From NCBI RefSeq assembly GCF_013450295.1, contig NZ_SKBR01000002.1:496001-560000 (forward strand): a stretch of 64,000 nt of DNA. Reading direction: 5' to 3'. This document shows, piece after piece, positions 21,273 to 29,560 of this stretch (positions within the stretch are counted from its first letter, which is position 1; every line of letters begins with the position of its first letter). The notes beneath the pieces were generated by a model that had not been told where the DNA came from, did not search any database, and was given only the letters and a program-made list of their open reading frames with translations. The DNA is from Streptomyces sp. AJS327 (GTDB taxonomy: Bacteria > Actinomycetota > Actinomycetes > Streptomycetales > Streptomycetaceae). The position numbers and the translations under genes were made by a program.

Positions 21273-21420
21273 GTACCCGTGCCGGTGCCCGCGCTGGCGG
21301 GCCCGTGCCCGTGCCGGTGCCCGCGCTGGTCGGGCCCGTGCCCGTGCCAGCCCCACCCGCCTGGTTCCCCTCCTGCTCCGCGTTTGTCCCGGTGCCGGTG
21401 CCGGTGCCGGTGCGGTGCCG
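21273..21420. repeat. Imperfect GTGCCC/GGTGCC tandem repeats
   Basis: A roughly 33-bp unit built on GCCCGTGCCGGTGCCCGCG is present about two and a half times at 21273-21350. A hexanucleotide run of GGTGCC follows at 21391-21420. It lies between genes and looks like simple-sequence expansion. Confidence 0.6.
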
Positions 21421-21622
21421 GTTCCGGGCTCCGCGTCGGATTCCGGGCGCCCCGTCGCGGGGGCCGGTTCCGTGGCCGGTTCCGGGGCCGGATTCCCGGC
21501 GGACCGCCTGGCGCTGTCCGCCGTCCGTGGCCGTCCACTGTCCGTGGCCGTCTGCCGGGCCCAGGTTAGGACGGCCGTGCGGTGCGGCTCGTCCTGCTAC
21601 CGCATGACCTGACGGGTCCCGG

Positions 21623-21640
21623 CTGCATCTTTCGATGCAG
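21623..21640. promoter_or_regulatory. Inverted repeat upstream of the 21.7-kb membrane gene
   Basis: CTGCATC-tttc-GATGCAG is a perfect 7-bp inverted repeat about 100 bp before the start codon at 21743. It may be an operator or a weak hairpin. Confidence 0.4.
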
Positions 21641-21742
21641 TCCCCCGCCCACGGATTCGTCACGGGCGACGACGCGTTCCCCGGCCCCGCCCCGTGACCA
21701 TGGACGAACCATCGTCCGGGCGGAGTGAAGGGGGAGTCACGG

Positions 21743-22492
21743 GTGATCGTCACCTTGATCATCATCTGCGAGGTCGGCTTCTGGGTACTGCTCGTCCTTG
21801 GGCTCGCGCTGCGGTACCTCGCGCGGATGCCACGTGCCGGTGTCGCGGTGCTGCTGTGCGAACCGCTGCTGGAAGTCGTCCTGCTCGCCGTCACGGCGAT
21901 CGACCTGAAGAACGGCGCCGAACCCGCCTTCCAGCACGGCCTCGCGGCCGTCTACCTCGGCGGCACCATCGCCTACGGGCACTACATGATCCGGTGGGCG
22001 GACGGGCACGCGGCGCACCGCCTCGCGGGCGGACCCCGGCCAGCCAAACCCCCGCGGTACGGCATGGCGCGCGCCCTGCACGAGTGGAAGATGAGCCTGC
22101 GCGCGTGCGCGGGCGCGGTCATCGCCGCCGGTCTCCTCCAGGCCGCGATCTGGTACGTCGGAGATCCGGCACAGACCGGACCGTTGCGGGACTGGCAGAC
22201 GAAGACGGGCTTCGTCATCGTGATCAGCCTGCTGGTGGCCCTCGCCTACACCGTCTTCCCGAAACGGCCGAGCAGCCGCGACACCCCGGACCAGCCCACC
22301 GGCCCCGGCAGCCCACCGGCCCTCCGACGCGGCGGACTCGCCGCCCTCCGCGACCGGGCGGGCGCCGATCGAGCGGGCGCCGACGGAGTGGGCATCGATC
22401 GAGCGGGCGCCGACGGAGTGGGTGCCGATCGCGCGGGTGTGGCCAACGGAAGTGGCGGCGGGACCGCCGTCGACCCCGCGAAGCGCCTCTGA
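21743..22492 (+). CDS. Multi-pass membrane protein with a repeat-bearing C-terminal tail
   Basis: A 249-residue protein with four transmembrane segments: LIIICEVGFWVLLVLGLALRY, VAVLLCEPLLEVVLLAVTAI, ACAGAVIAAGLLQAAIWYV and FVIVISLLVALAYTVF. I recognise it as a conserved Streptomyces integral membrane protein of unknown function, not as a named family. GTG at 21743 follows GGGGGAG at 6-nt spacing; an in-frame GTG at 21725 lacks a ribosome-binding site. The last 70 residues are a hydrophilic tail with a tandem ten-residue repeat rich in D-R-A-G-A-D. Confidence 0.7.
   Translation: MIVTLIIICEVGFWVLLVLGLALRYLARMPRAGVAVLLCEPLLEVVLLAVTAIDLKNGAEPAFQHGLAAVYLGGTIAYGHYMIRWADGHAAHRLAGGPRPAKPPRYGMARALHEWKMSLRACAGAVIAAGLLQAAIWYVGDPAQTGPLRDWQTKTGFVIVISLLVALAYTVFPKRPSSRDTPDQPTGPGSPPALRRGGLAALRDRAGADRAGADGVGIDRAGADGVGADRAGVANGSGGGTAVDPAKRL
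22366..22440 (+). repeat. 30-bp in-frame tandem repeat
   Basis: Two nearly identical 30-bp units (22366-22395 and 22396-22425), beginning CGATCGAGCGGGCGCCGACG, are followed by a partial third. They encode DRAGADGVG(I/A) decapeptides in the C-terminal tail of the membrane protein. Confidence 0.8.
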
Positions 22493-22549
22493 GCCCTCCG
22501 CCCCCCGACGGCCACCCACCACTCCCCTCGGCCCTCGGTCCTCGGCCGG

Positions 22550-22604
22550 GAGAGCGGTGCTCTCGCTCAAGGGCCCGCTGCGCACGAAGGAGAGCGCTGC
22601 TCTC
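22550..22604. promoter_or_regulatory. Pair of GAGAGC-N3-GCTCTC palindromes
   Basis: GAGAGCggtGCTCTC (22550-22564) and GAGAGCgctGCTCTC (22590-22604) are perfect inverted repeats whose starts lie exactly 40 bp apart, in the convergent gap between the membrane gene and the adenosyltransferase. They could be weak bidirectional terminators. Their near identity, short spacer and helical phasing look more like TetR-type operators. Confidence 0.5.
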
Positions 22605-22716
22605 GTACGGGAGCGGACGACGCGAACGAGAACAGGGCTCACTCAGGGACGGAAGGTGGCGCCGTCGGCGCGGTGGACTCCCGGCGGGGCAGCGGGGGCG
22701 GGGGATTCCCGGCGGG

Positions 22717-23289
22717 TCAGCGGTTCTCGCCGGGGACCCAGAGCACGTCGCCGCGCTCCTTGTTGGCGGTGCGGGCGAGGATGAACAGCAGGTCCGACAG
22801 CCGGTTGAGGTACGTCGCGGTGAGCGGGTTCATGGTGTCGCCGTGTTCTTCCAGCGCGGCCCAGGTCGACCGTTCGGCGCGGCGCACCACGGTGCAGGCC
22901 AGGTGCAGCAGTGCCGCACCGGTGGTGCCGCCGGGCAGGATGAAGCTTCGCAGCTTCTCCAGCTCGGCGTTGAAGCGGTCGCAGTCCTCCTCCAGCCGGT
23001 CGATGTAGGTCTGCGTCACGCGGAGCGGGGGGAACTCGGGGTTCTCGACGACGGGCGTGGACAGGTCGGCGCCCACGTCGAACAGGTCGTTCTGCACCCG
23101 GATCAGGACGGCGGTCAGGTCCTCTCCCACGTCGCCCTGGGCGAGGGCCACCCCGATCGCGGCGTTCGCCTCGCTCGCGTCGGCGTACGCCGCGATGCGG
23201 CGGTCGGTCTTCGGGGCACGGCTCATGTCGCCGAGGGCGGTGGTGCCCTGGTCTCCGGTACGGGTGTAGATCCGCGTCAGCTTCACCAT
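22717..23289 (-). CDS. ATP:cob(I)alamin adenosyltransferase (PduO type)
   Basis: A 190-residue enzyme that converts cob(I)alamin to adenosylcobalamin, the cofactor of acyl-CoA mutases. The ATP-binding motif TRTGDQGTT is at residues 9-17, with further signatures LRSFILPGGT, RRAERSTWAL and NRLSDLLFILAR. The ATG at 23289 gives the usual family length. The gene stands alone, but the window also holds isobutyryl-CoA mutase and MeaB, which need its product. Confidence 0.95.
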   Translation of the reverse strand: MVKLTRIYTRTGDQGTTALGDMSRAPKTDRRIAAYADASEANAAIGVALAQGDVGEDLTAVLIRVQNDLFDVGADLSTPVVENPEFPPLRVTQTYIDRLEEDCDRFNAELEKLRSFILPGGTTGAALLHLACTVVRRAERSTWAALEEHGDTMNPLTATYLNRLSDLLFILARTANKERGDVLWVPGENR

Positions 23290-23381
23290 GCGCCGAGGGT
23301 AGCCCGCGCCCGGCCGGGGCCGGGCGACCCCGGCCGGGACCGCACGGGCGGCGCGGGTGGCGGTCAGACCGGGCGGAGGAC

Positions 23382-23825
23382 ATGATCGACCGCCCCTCCC
23401 GGCTGGTCCGCGAACGGCCCCCCGGCGCCTCCGCCGCAGACGCCCTCCTCGGCGCTCTCCGCGCCGACATCGCCGAACGCGCCCCCGGCTCCGGACTCAC
23501 CGACGGCCTCCAGGACTTCATGCGCTGCGTGCGCTCCTCGCCGCCACTCCTCGCCCGGCTGATGCTCATCCGCCACCAGATCGTCGACCGCCTCGCCCAC
23601 ACCCTCCGCGAGGAGACCGGCGCCGCCCCCGACGACCCCGAACCCGAACTCGTCGCCAGTCAGCTCGCCAACATGACCGACACCGTCACCCGCTGGGGCA
23701 CCCTGACCGTCTCCGCGGGGGAGGACCCCGACCACGCCGCCGCCACGGCCCTCACCAGGCTGGACATCCTCGCCTCGTTCGCCACGGACAGACTCCTCAA
23801 CTACGCCCGACGGCCCACCGGATGA
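23382..23825 (+). pseudogene. TetR-family regulator remnant: ligand-binding half without the HTH
   Basis: A 147-residue frame with ATG preceded by GGAGG. The sequence (DGLQDFMRCVRSSPPLLARLML, ELVASQLANMTDTVTRW, ALTRLDILASFATDRLLNY) resembles the all-helical C-terminal domain of TetR regulators, but the roughly 50-residue N-terminal helix-turn-helix is missing. Upstream DNA runs straight into the adenosyltransferase promoter, so the HTH-coding part is gone. It is either a decayed gene or a small protein that still binds ligand or dimerises with another TetR protein. Confidence 0.6.
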
Positions 23826-23848
23826 ACCACCGCCGTGGTCCGCCATGT

Positions 23849-23865
23849 GAGACGCGTTACGTCTC
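23849..23865. promoter_or_regulatory. Inverted repeat upstream of 3-hydroxybutyryl-CoA dehydrogenase
   Basis: GAGACG-cgtta-CGTCTC is a perfect 6-bp inverted repeat about 140 bp before the start at 24008. The heptamer CGTTACG recurs about 32 bp downstream. Confidence 0.4.
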
Positions 23866-23893
23866 CCCGCGCTGTCCAGCGGGTGGCGTTACG

Positions 23894-23905
23894 CGTTAAC
23901 CTCCG
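23894..23905 (+). promoter_or_regulatory. CGTTAACCTCCG motif shared with the thiolase promoter
   Basis: This 12-mer is identical to 43170-43181 upstream of the thiolase gene. It contains TAACCT, which fits a -10 hexamer (TAnnnT), so it may be a promoter core or an operator half-site. Confidence 0.35.
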
Positions 23906-24007
23906 AACACGGCAGCGGCCTGCGCGACGACGGGCTTCGCCGCGCGGCGCGCCACCCTCCGGCCGTCGCCAGAACCAGGCACGCGTACGACAGCAGAGGT
24001 GGATGCC

Positions 24008-24856
24008 GTGGCGAAGAAGCTCGCCGTCATCGGAGCCGGGCTCATGGGCGCCGGTATCGCACAGGTCTCCGCGCAGGCGGGCTACGACGTCGTCCTGCGG
24101 GACGTGACGGACGAGGCGCTGACCCGCGGAACCGACGGCATCAAGGCGTCCTACGACAAGTTCGTCGCCAAGGGCAAGCTCGACGCGGCCGACGCCGAAC
24201 AGGCCCTCGCCCGCATCACCCCGACCACCGCGTTCGACGCCGTGGCCGACGCCGACATCATCGTCGAGGCCGTCTTCGAACGCGTCGACGTCAAGCGGGA
24301 GATCTTCGCCGAACTCGACCGCCTGGCGAAGGACGACGCCATCCTCGCCACCAACACCTCGGCCATCCCGATCACCAAGATCGCCGCCGCCACCAGCCGC
24401 CCCGAACAGGTCGTCGGCACCCACTTCTTCTCCCCCGTGCCCATGATGGCGCTCTGCGAACTCGTCCGCGGCCAGCGCACCAGCGACGAAACCCTCGCCG
24501 CCGCCCGCGGGTACGCCGAGGCCGTCGGCAAGACCTGCGTCGTCGTCAACCGGGACGTGGCCGGATTCGTCACCACCCGGCTGATCTCGGCGCTCATCGT
24601 CGAAGCCGTCAAACTGCACGAGTCCGGCGTCGCCACCGCGGAGGACATCGACACCGCCTGCCGCCTCGGCTTCGGGCACGCCATGGGCCCGCTGGCCACC
24701 GCCGACCTCACCGGCGTCGACATCCTCATGCACGCCACCGAGAACATCCACACCGAGTCCCAGGACCCCAAGTTCGCCCCGCCCGAGTCCATGCGCCGCA
24801 TGACCGACGCCGGGGACATCGGACGCAAGAGCGGCCAGGGCTTCTACCAGTACTGA
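24008..24856 (+). CDS. 3-hydroxybutyryl-CoA dehydrogenase
   Basis: An NAD(P)-dependent dehydrogenase of about 282 residues that interconverts acetoacetyl-CoA and 3-hydroxybutyryl-CoA. The N-terminal Rossmann loop is KLAVIGAGLMGAGIAQ. The catalytic region contains ATNTSAIPIT, GTHFFSPVPMMALCELV (active-site His) and NRDVAGFVTTRLI, and it ends with GDIGRKSGQGFYQY. GTG at 24008 is chosen because GAGGTG lies 6 nt upstream; the in-frame GTG at 23999 has none. It pairs functionally with the thiolase at 43.2 kb for four-carbon CoA synthesis or degradation. Confidence 0.93.
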   Translation: MAKKLAVIGAGLMGAGIAQVSAQAGYDVVLRDVTDEALTRGTDGIKASYDKFVAKGKLDAADAEQALARITPTTAFDAVADADIIVEAVFERVDVKREIFAELDRLAKDDAILATNTSAIPITKIAAATSRPEQVVGTHFFSPVPMMALCELVRGQRTSDETLAAARGYAEAVGKTCVVVNRDVAGFVTTRLISALIVEAVKLHESGVATAEDIDTACRLGFGHAMGPLATADLTGVDILMHATENIHTESQDPKFAPPESMRRMTDAGDIGRKSGQGFYQY

Positions 24857-24890
24857 GCCACGCACCACCGCCAGCACCGCCAGCACCACC

Positions 24891-24917
24891 CCGGGCGCGG
24901 CCCCGCGCCGCGCCCGG
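24891..24917 (+). terminator. Terminator after the dehydrogenase gene
   Basis: CCGGGCGCGG pairs with CCGCGCCCGG around a 7-nt loop, 34 bp after the stop. Confidence 0.65.
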
Positions 24918-25360
24918 CGTCGGCGCACCGCCAACCGGCCCCCCGCACCGGCGGTCACACCCGCACCACCGCACCAGGCGCCACCCCATCCCGCACCACC
25001 GCACCACCCCGCGGCGCGCACCACCCGCACCACGCCGTAAAACCCGCACGCCGCCGCGCACCCCGCACCCCGGACAGCCGTCCCCCCGCGGGCCCCGCGG
25101 CGCGCACCACCCCGCACCACCACCGCACCACCCAGCGCACACGAGGCGACCGCCCCACCGAGCCGGAGCGAGCCCGCGCCACCCGCCGGGCACCACGGGG
25201 AACACGACCGATACGCTTCCTCACTCGCCTGAGTGAAATCCGTATTGGTTCAGGCACGGACGGCAACCAATCCACCACTCCAACAGTCAGTCGTGGTGGG
25301 GCACTTCCGTCGCGTCAGTCGCGAAGTCCACGTACGCAGCAACTCTTCCGGGGAGCAGCT
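24918..25360. other. Non-coding stretch upstream of the STAS gene
   Basis: The left part is a CACC/CCGCAC-rich simple sequence without a credible gene. From about 25200 the composition is more balanced and looks like a promoter region for the STAS gene, including the inverted repeat at 25221-25236. Confidence 0.55.
25221..25236. promoter_or_regulatory. TCACTC-gcct-GAGTGA inverted repeat
   Basis: A perfect 6-bp inverted repeat with a 4-bp spacer, 125 bp upstream of the STAS-domain gene and at the edge of the A/T-richer promoter region. It is a candidate operator. Confidence 0.45.
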
Positions 25361-25693
25361 ATGCACATCAGGGGCGACCACGCCGAGTTGGCCGTCGGGG
25401 GTCGCCTCGACGTCCACAGCGCAGCGGACGCCCGGACCGCCCTGCACCACGCCGTCGACACCGGCAACGGGGACCTCGTCCTCGACCTCACCGACCTCGA
25501 CTCCTGGGACGCGACCGGTCTCGGAGTCATCATGGGCGTCCACCGCCGCGCCGGCCGCCGCGGCCGCAGGCTCGTCCTACGGCAAGTCCCCCCGCAGATG
25601 CGGCGACTGCTCGTAGCCACCCGCCTCCACCGGATTCTGGCCATCGAAGGCGGAACCACTCCCACGGGTGTCCACATCCTCACAAAGCCGTGA
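25361..25693 (+). CDS. STAS-domain anti-sigma factor antagonist
   Basis: A 110-residue single-domain protein. The STAS core is AELAVGGRLDVHSAADARTAL and DLVLDLTDLDSWDATGLGVIMGVHRRA. The usual phospho-acceptor position in the DSxG-like loop is D-A-T-G here, so threonine would be the phosphorylatable residue. Such proteins release sigma factors by binding anti-sigma kinases when dephosphorylated. No kinase or sigma gene is adjacent, so its partner is elsewhere. GGGGAG lies 6 nt before the ATG. Confidence 0.85.
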   Translation: MHIRGDHAELAVGGRLDVHSAADARTALHHAVDTGNGDLVLDLTDLDSWDATGLGVIMGVHRRAGRRGRRLVLRQVPPQMRRLLVATRLHRILAIEGGTTPTGVHILTKP

Positions 25694-25821
25694 CAATCGC
25701 TCCCGAGAGCTGTTACCACCCCTCAGGAATACTGTGCCGGGAGCGGCGCACCCCGCACCCGGGGGCACCTCACAGCCGAAGCTGAGGGAGAGCGCGGCAT
25801 CGCAACTGGGGGAAGACCACG

Positions 25822-28227
25822 ATGGTTCAGCATGACAACGGCGAGCCCCGCGAGCACGGTGACCACCCCACCGGTCACCACGGCCACGGAGCACCACACC
25901 CGCCGTACCGGGCGGCACCCGACACCGGACAGCCGCCCACGGCCGACGACACCGACGGCGCCCGCACCGCCCGCATCGTCCAACTCGTCACCGGCGACTA
26001 CCTGCTGACGGTCAACCCCGTCGACGGCAGCGAGATCGAACCCTGCCCACCCGGCGAACTCCCCGCCGGACCACGGAAGATACCGGCGAGCGAACGCCCC
26101 GCCCCCACCCCCGTCGCCGTCCCCGGCGCCACCTGGGGACTCCCCGTCCCCCTCCTCGAACGCGACGAGGAACGCGACCGCCTCGGCAGACTCCTCTCCC
26201 ACGGCCGCTCCGTCCGCCTCACCGGCCCCGCCGGATCCGGACGCACCGCCCTCCTCGACGCCGTCGCCACCGACGCCGCCGGACTCGCCCCCGACGGCGT
26301 CATCCGGCTCAGCGGCCGCCACCGCACCCCCAACGACCTGCTCAACGAGGTGTACGCGGCCACCCACCACACCCCACCCCACCGGCCAGGACCCGCCCAC
26401 CTCAGCGAGGCGCTCCCCACCGTCGGAGCCATCGTCATCCTCGACGACCTGGAGTTCGGCGGCGCCGCCCTCGACGAACTCCTCCGCCACACCCCCGAGT
26501 GCGCCTTCCTCCTCGCCGCCACCCCCGACATCGCCCCACCCTCACCCGGCTCCCGCCTGGAGGAGGTCCACCTCTCCGGCCTCAGCCGCACCGCCTGCGT
26601 CGACCTCCTCGAACACGCCGTACGGCGCCCCCTCACCGACACCGAGACCGACTGGGCCGCCGACCTCTGGTTCGAGACCGAAGGACTCCCCTTCCGCTTC
26701 CTCCAGGCCGCGACGCTCCTCCGGCAGTACGACAGCGCCCACACCGTCCTCCCCGCGGGCACCGGACCCAGCGCCCAGGGACTCTCCGCCCTCGCCGCAG
26801 CCGGACTCAGCGGCCCCGCCCGCGAGATCCTCGGCTTCGCGCTCGCCCTCGACGGCCACCTCCCGCACCACACCCACCTCCCCGCACTCACCGGCGACGC
26901 CACCGCCGAAGAGGCCCTCGTCGAACTCGCCCACACCGGCCTCCTCACCGCCACCGGCAACACCCTGCGCCTCGCCCCCCAGACCACCGACGAACTCACC
27001 GCCGCCGGACACGCCGACACCACCGGCGCCCGCGCCCACCTCGCAGCCCAGCACTACGCCTGGTGGGCCGGACACCCCTCCGTACCCCCGGAGAGCGTCG
27101 GCGCCGAAGCCGACACCGTCCTCGCCGCCGTACGCGGCGCCCAGCGAGCGGGCCAGCACCACGCCGCCGTCTTACTCGCCCGCACCGCCGCCCCCGTCCT
27201 CGCCGTCGCCCTGCGCTGGAGCGCCTGGGAACGCGTCCTCAACGCGGGCCAGGACGCCGCCCGCACCGCCGGCGAGGTCACCGAAGAGGTCTACTTCCAC
27301 CACGAGTTGGGCGTCCTCGCCATCAGCACCGGCAACCCCGAACGCGCCCGCGCCGAACTGGAGGCCGCCATCGGCCTCCGCGGCGCCCACTCCGACCAGC
27401 GCGGCGGCGTCGCCGGACGCCGCGCCCTCGCCCTCGTCGCCGACCTCCTCACCGCCTCCGGCGCCGGGCCCAGCACCCCGCCCGGCGGCCCGACACCCTC
27501 CGGGCAGTCCCAGGCCAGCGGCGCCACCGCACCACCCGGACCCGCCGGCACCGAGGAGTCCTCCTCCCCACCCGGCGGCGTGCCCACCCCACCCGCCCGC
27601 GAGGCGGACACCCTCGTCTCCCAGGCCACCACGGCCTCCCCCCGGGACAGCGCCGACCCCGGCCCCGCCGCCGCGCCCGGCCGCGGCTCCGTCCGCCGCG
27701 GCGCCCGCCGGAACCTCGTCGCCGCCGGAGCCGGAGCGCTGCTCGCGGCCGCCCTCGGCACCCTCGTCACCCTCGGCTACGCCTCCTCCGACGACGACGG
27801 CCCCGCCGAGACCGTCCGGCCCGAACAGTCCGTCTCCGAGGAGGAGAACGACGACGGGCTCCCCGCCGAGGAGCCCTCCACCGACCGGCGAACGCCCAGC
27901 ACTCGCCCCACCGAGTCCGGCTCGCCCGACGATCCGACGAGCAGCACACCCCCGTCCACGGGCCCCACCACCCCGGACGATCCGCCCACCACCCCGGACG
28001 ACCCGACCACTACCCCGGACGATCCGACGACCACGCCCGACGACCCCACCACCACCCCGGACGACCCGACGACCACCCCGGACGATCCGACGACCACGCC
28101 CGACGACCCCACCACCACCCCGGACGACCCGACCACCTCCCCGGACGACCCGCCACCGCCCGAGGAGGACGATCCGGCCACCGACCGGACGACCGTCGGC
28201 ACGCGCGGCCCCGCCGCCTCCGCCTGA
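25822..28227 (+). CDS. Membrane-anchored AAA/STAND-like NTPase with a TTA codon and PDDPTTT tail
   Basis: An 801-residue protein of unknown function. A His/Pro-rich start and a small domain (ARIVQLVTGDYLLTVNPVDG) are followed by an ATPase region: a P-loop GPAGSGRT (Arg in place of the usual Lys) and Walker B VIVILDDLEF, then helical repeats. After a disordered Pro/Gly/Ser stretch comes one transmembrane helix (NLVAAGAGALLAAALGTLVTLGY, about 634-656) and an exported tail with nine PDDPTTT-type repeats. Leu451 is encoded by TTA (27172-27174), so translation probably needs the developmental tRNA BldA. GGGGGAAG precedes the ATG. Confidence 0.75.
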   Translation: MVQHDNGEPREHGDHPTGHHGHGAPHPPYRAAPDTGQPPTADDTDGARTARIVQLVTGDYLLTVNPVDGSEIEPCPPGELPAGPRKIPASERPAPTPVAVPGATWGLPVPLLERDEERDRLGRLLSHGRSVRLTGPAGSGRTALLDAVATDAAGLAPDGVIRLSGRHRTPNDLLNEVYAATHHTPPHRPGPAHLSEALPTVGAIVILDDLEFGGAALDELLRHTPECAFLLAATPDIAPPSPGSRLEEVHLSGLSRTACVDLLEHAVRRPLTDTETDWAADLWFETEGLPFRFLQAATLLRQYDSAHTVLPAGTGPSAQGLSALAAAGLSGPAREILGFALALDGHLPHHTHLPALTGDATAEEALVELAHTGLLTATGNTLRLAPQTTDELTAAGHADTTGARAHLAAQHYAWWAGHPSVPPESVGAEADTVLAAVRGAQRAGQHHAAVLLARTAAPVLAVALRWSAWERVLNAGQDAARTAGEVTEEVYFHHELGVLAISTGNPERARAELEAAIGLRGAHSDQRGGVAGRRALALVADLLTASGAGPSTPPGGPTPSGQSQASGATAPPGPAGTEESSSPPGGVPTPPAREADTLVSQATTASPRDSADPGPAAAPGRGSVRRGARRNLVAAGAGALLAAALGTLVTLGYASSDDDGPAETVRPEQSVSEEENDDGLPAEEPSTDRRTPSTRPTESGSPDDPTSSTPPSTGPTTPDDPPTTPDDPTTTPDDPTTTPDDPTTTPDDPTTTPDDPTTTPDDPTTTPDDPTTSPDDPPPPEEDDPATDRTTVGTRGPAASA
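27973..28161 (+). repeat. Nine 21-bp tandem repeats (PDDPTTT)
   Basis: Nine consecutive 21-bp units encode PDDP followed by TTT, PTT, TTS or PPP. Codon use alternates between units (GAT/GAC, CCG/CCC), which points to block duplication: units 3-5 and 6-7 are near copies. The segment lies in the exported tail of the NTPase. Confidence 0.92.
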
Positions 28228-28627
28228 CCCCGGCTCCGGACACTCCGCCCGGTGCGGGCGGGAGCGCGTCCCCGGCCCCGGGGCGCCAGCCCCCGCGCCC
28301 GGGGCACACGCCCCGCGTCCGCACCAGGCCCGGGCCCGGCGTCGCCCACCCCGCCGGAGGTGTGCGGCCCGCGCCTCCCCACGCCCACCACCTCACCCGC
28401 GCCCGGCTGACGCACCGCACCCGCGAGGACCGCTCCAACCGGCCGCGCACGAGCGGCCATTCCCCCAGACCGCCCGCCAGACCGCCCCAACAGACCACGC
28501 GTCAGGGCCGGTTCCCCCACCCGCCCCAACACCGAACCCGCGCACCGCTGTCGGGAAACGCCGGGCACGTCCCCGAACCGGCCCAGAGGTCCGGACACAA
28601 CCGACCCGGAGATCCGGACACGCGAAA
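28228..28627. other. Non-coding gap between convergent genes
   Basis: GC-rich sequence between the NTPase stop and the nucS terminator. Several frames are open but Pro/Arg-rich without motifs. I see no gene and only weak hairpins. Confidence 0.55.
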
Positions 28628-28658
28628 GGGGCCGGGCCCACCGACCGGGCCCGGCCCC
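28628..28658 (-). terminator. Terminator after nucS
   Basis: GGGGCCGGGCCC pairs perfectly with GGGCCCGGCCCC around a 7-nt loop. On the minus strand the stem is followed by TTTC, and it lies 18 bp after the nucS stop. Confidence 0.75.
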
Positions 28659-28675
28659 ACACCGTCCAACTGGGC

Positions 28676-29338
28676 TCAGAAGAGCCGCAGTTTGTCGTCG
28701 TCGATACCGCGCAGCGCCTCGTAGTCCAGCGTCACGCAGTCGATCCCCCGGTCCGAGGCCAGCACCCGGGCCTGCGGCTTGATCTCCTGCGCCGCGAACA
28801 CCCCCTTCACCGGCGACAACAGCGGATCCCGGTTGAGCAACTCCAGGTACCGCGTGAGCTGTTCGACGCCGTCGATCTCGCCGCGCCGCTTGATCTCCAC
28901 CGCGACCGTCACCCCGTCCGCGTCCCGGCCCAGGATGTCCACCGGCCCGATCGCCGTCGGATACTCCCGCCGGATCAGGGACCAGCCCTCACCCAGCGTC
29001 TCCATCCGGTCGGCCAGCAACTCCTGGAGATGCGCCTCCACCCCGTCCTTGATCAGCCCCGGGTCGGTACCCAGCTCGTGCGAGGAGTCGTGCAGCACCT
29101 CCTCCATGGTGATGACCAGCTTCTCGCCCGCCTTGTTCACCACCGTCCACACCGAATCCTCCCCCTCCTTCAGTGTGCACGGCGGGGACATCCAGTTCAG
29201 GGGCTTGTAGGCCCGGTCGTCGGCGTGCACGGAGACCGAACCGTCGGCCTTCACCAGGATGAGCCGGGGAGCCGAGGGAAGATGAGCGGTGAGCCTGCCG
29301 GCGTAGTCGACAGAGCACCGGGCGATGACGAGACGCAT
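28676..29338 (-). CDS. nucS: Mismatch-specific endonuclease NucS/EndoMS
   Basis: A 220-residue protein of the NucS/EndoMS family, which cuts both strands at mismatches and supplies non-canonical mismatch repair in actinobacteria that lack MutS/MutL. The N-terminal DNA-binding domain ([20 protein letters not shown]) is followed by a RecB-like PD-(D/E)xK nuclease with [23 protein letters not shown] holding the catalytic D and E-x-K. The extreme C-terminus LRLF fits the beta-clamp-interacting tail known for this family. The ATG at 29338 is preferred to a GTG three codons upstream. Confidence 0.95.
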   Translation of the reverse strand: MRLVIARCSVDYAGRLTAHLPSAPRLILVKADGSVSVHADDRAYKPLNWMSPPCTLKEGEDSVWTVVNKAGEKLVITMEEVLHDSSHELGTDPGLIKDGVEAHLQELLADRMETLGEGWSLIRREYPTAIGPVDILGRDADGVTVAVEIKRRGEIDGVEQLTRYLELLNRDPLLSPVKGVFAAQEIKPQARVLASDRGIDCVTLDYEALRGIDDDKLRLF

Positions 29339-29560
29339 GGCGCGCACGCTACTGGAACCCCCACCGGAGACGCGATTCGGGCCCCGCCCGATCTGTTCGA
29401 CTGTGGGGCGAGTATCTCCATTCGCATGGTGCGGCCCTTCCCGGGCCCTTACCGTGAATTGCGGGGATGTCGCCGTACGAGGTCACGCGACTACGCCACG
29501 ATGTCCCCTGCCGTGCCCGAAGCTCCCGGTGTGCGTACCGGGGCCGCGAGAGGAGATCCC

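Larger units (their letters stand above)
20882..21742. other. Non-coding stretch with GC-rich tandem repeats
   Basis: No supported gene. The left end is the promoter region for the minus-strand two-component operon. The middle holds short tandem repeats (listed separately) and the right end has a hairpin and the promoter side of the next plus-strand gene. Several frames are open but code for Pro/Arg/Gly-rich sequence without motifs. Confidence 0.55.

Noticed and set aside
27973..28161. Possible CRISPR array or direct-repeat cluster
   Set aside because: The 21-bp repeats have no spacers and encode PDDPTTT in frame with the NTPase gene, so they are a protein repeat.
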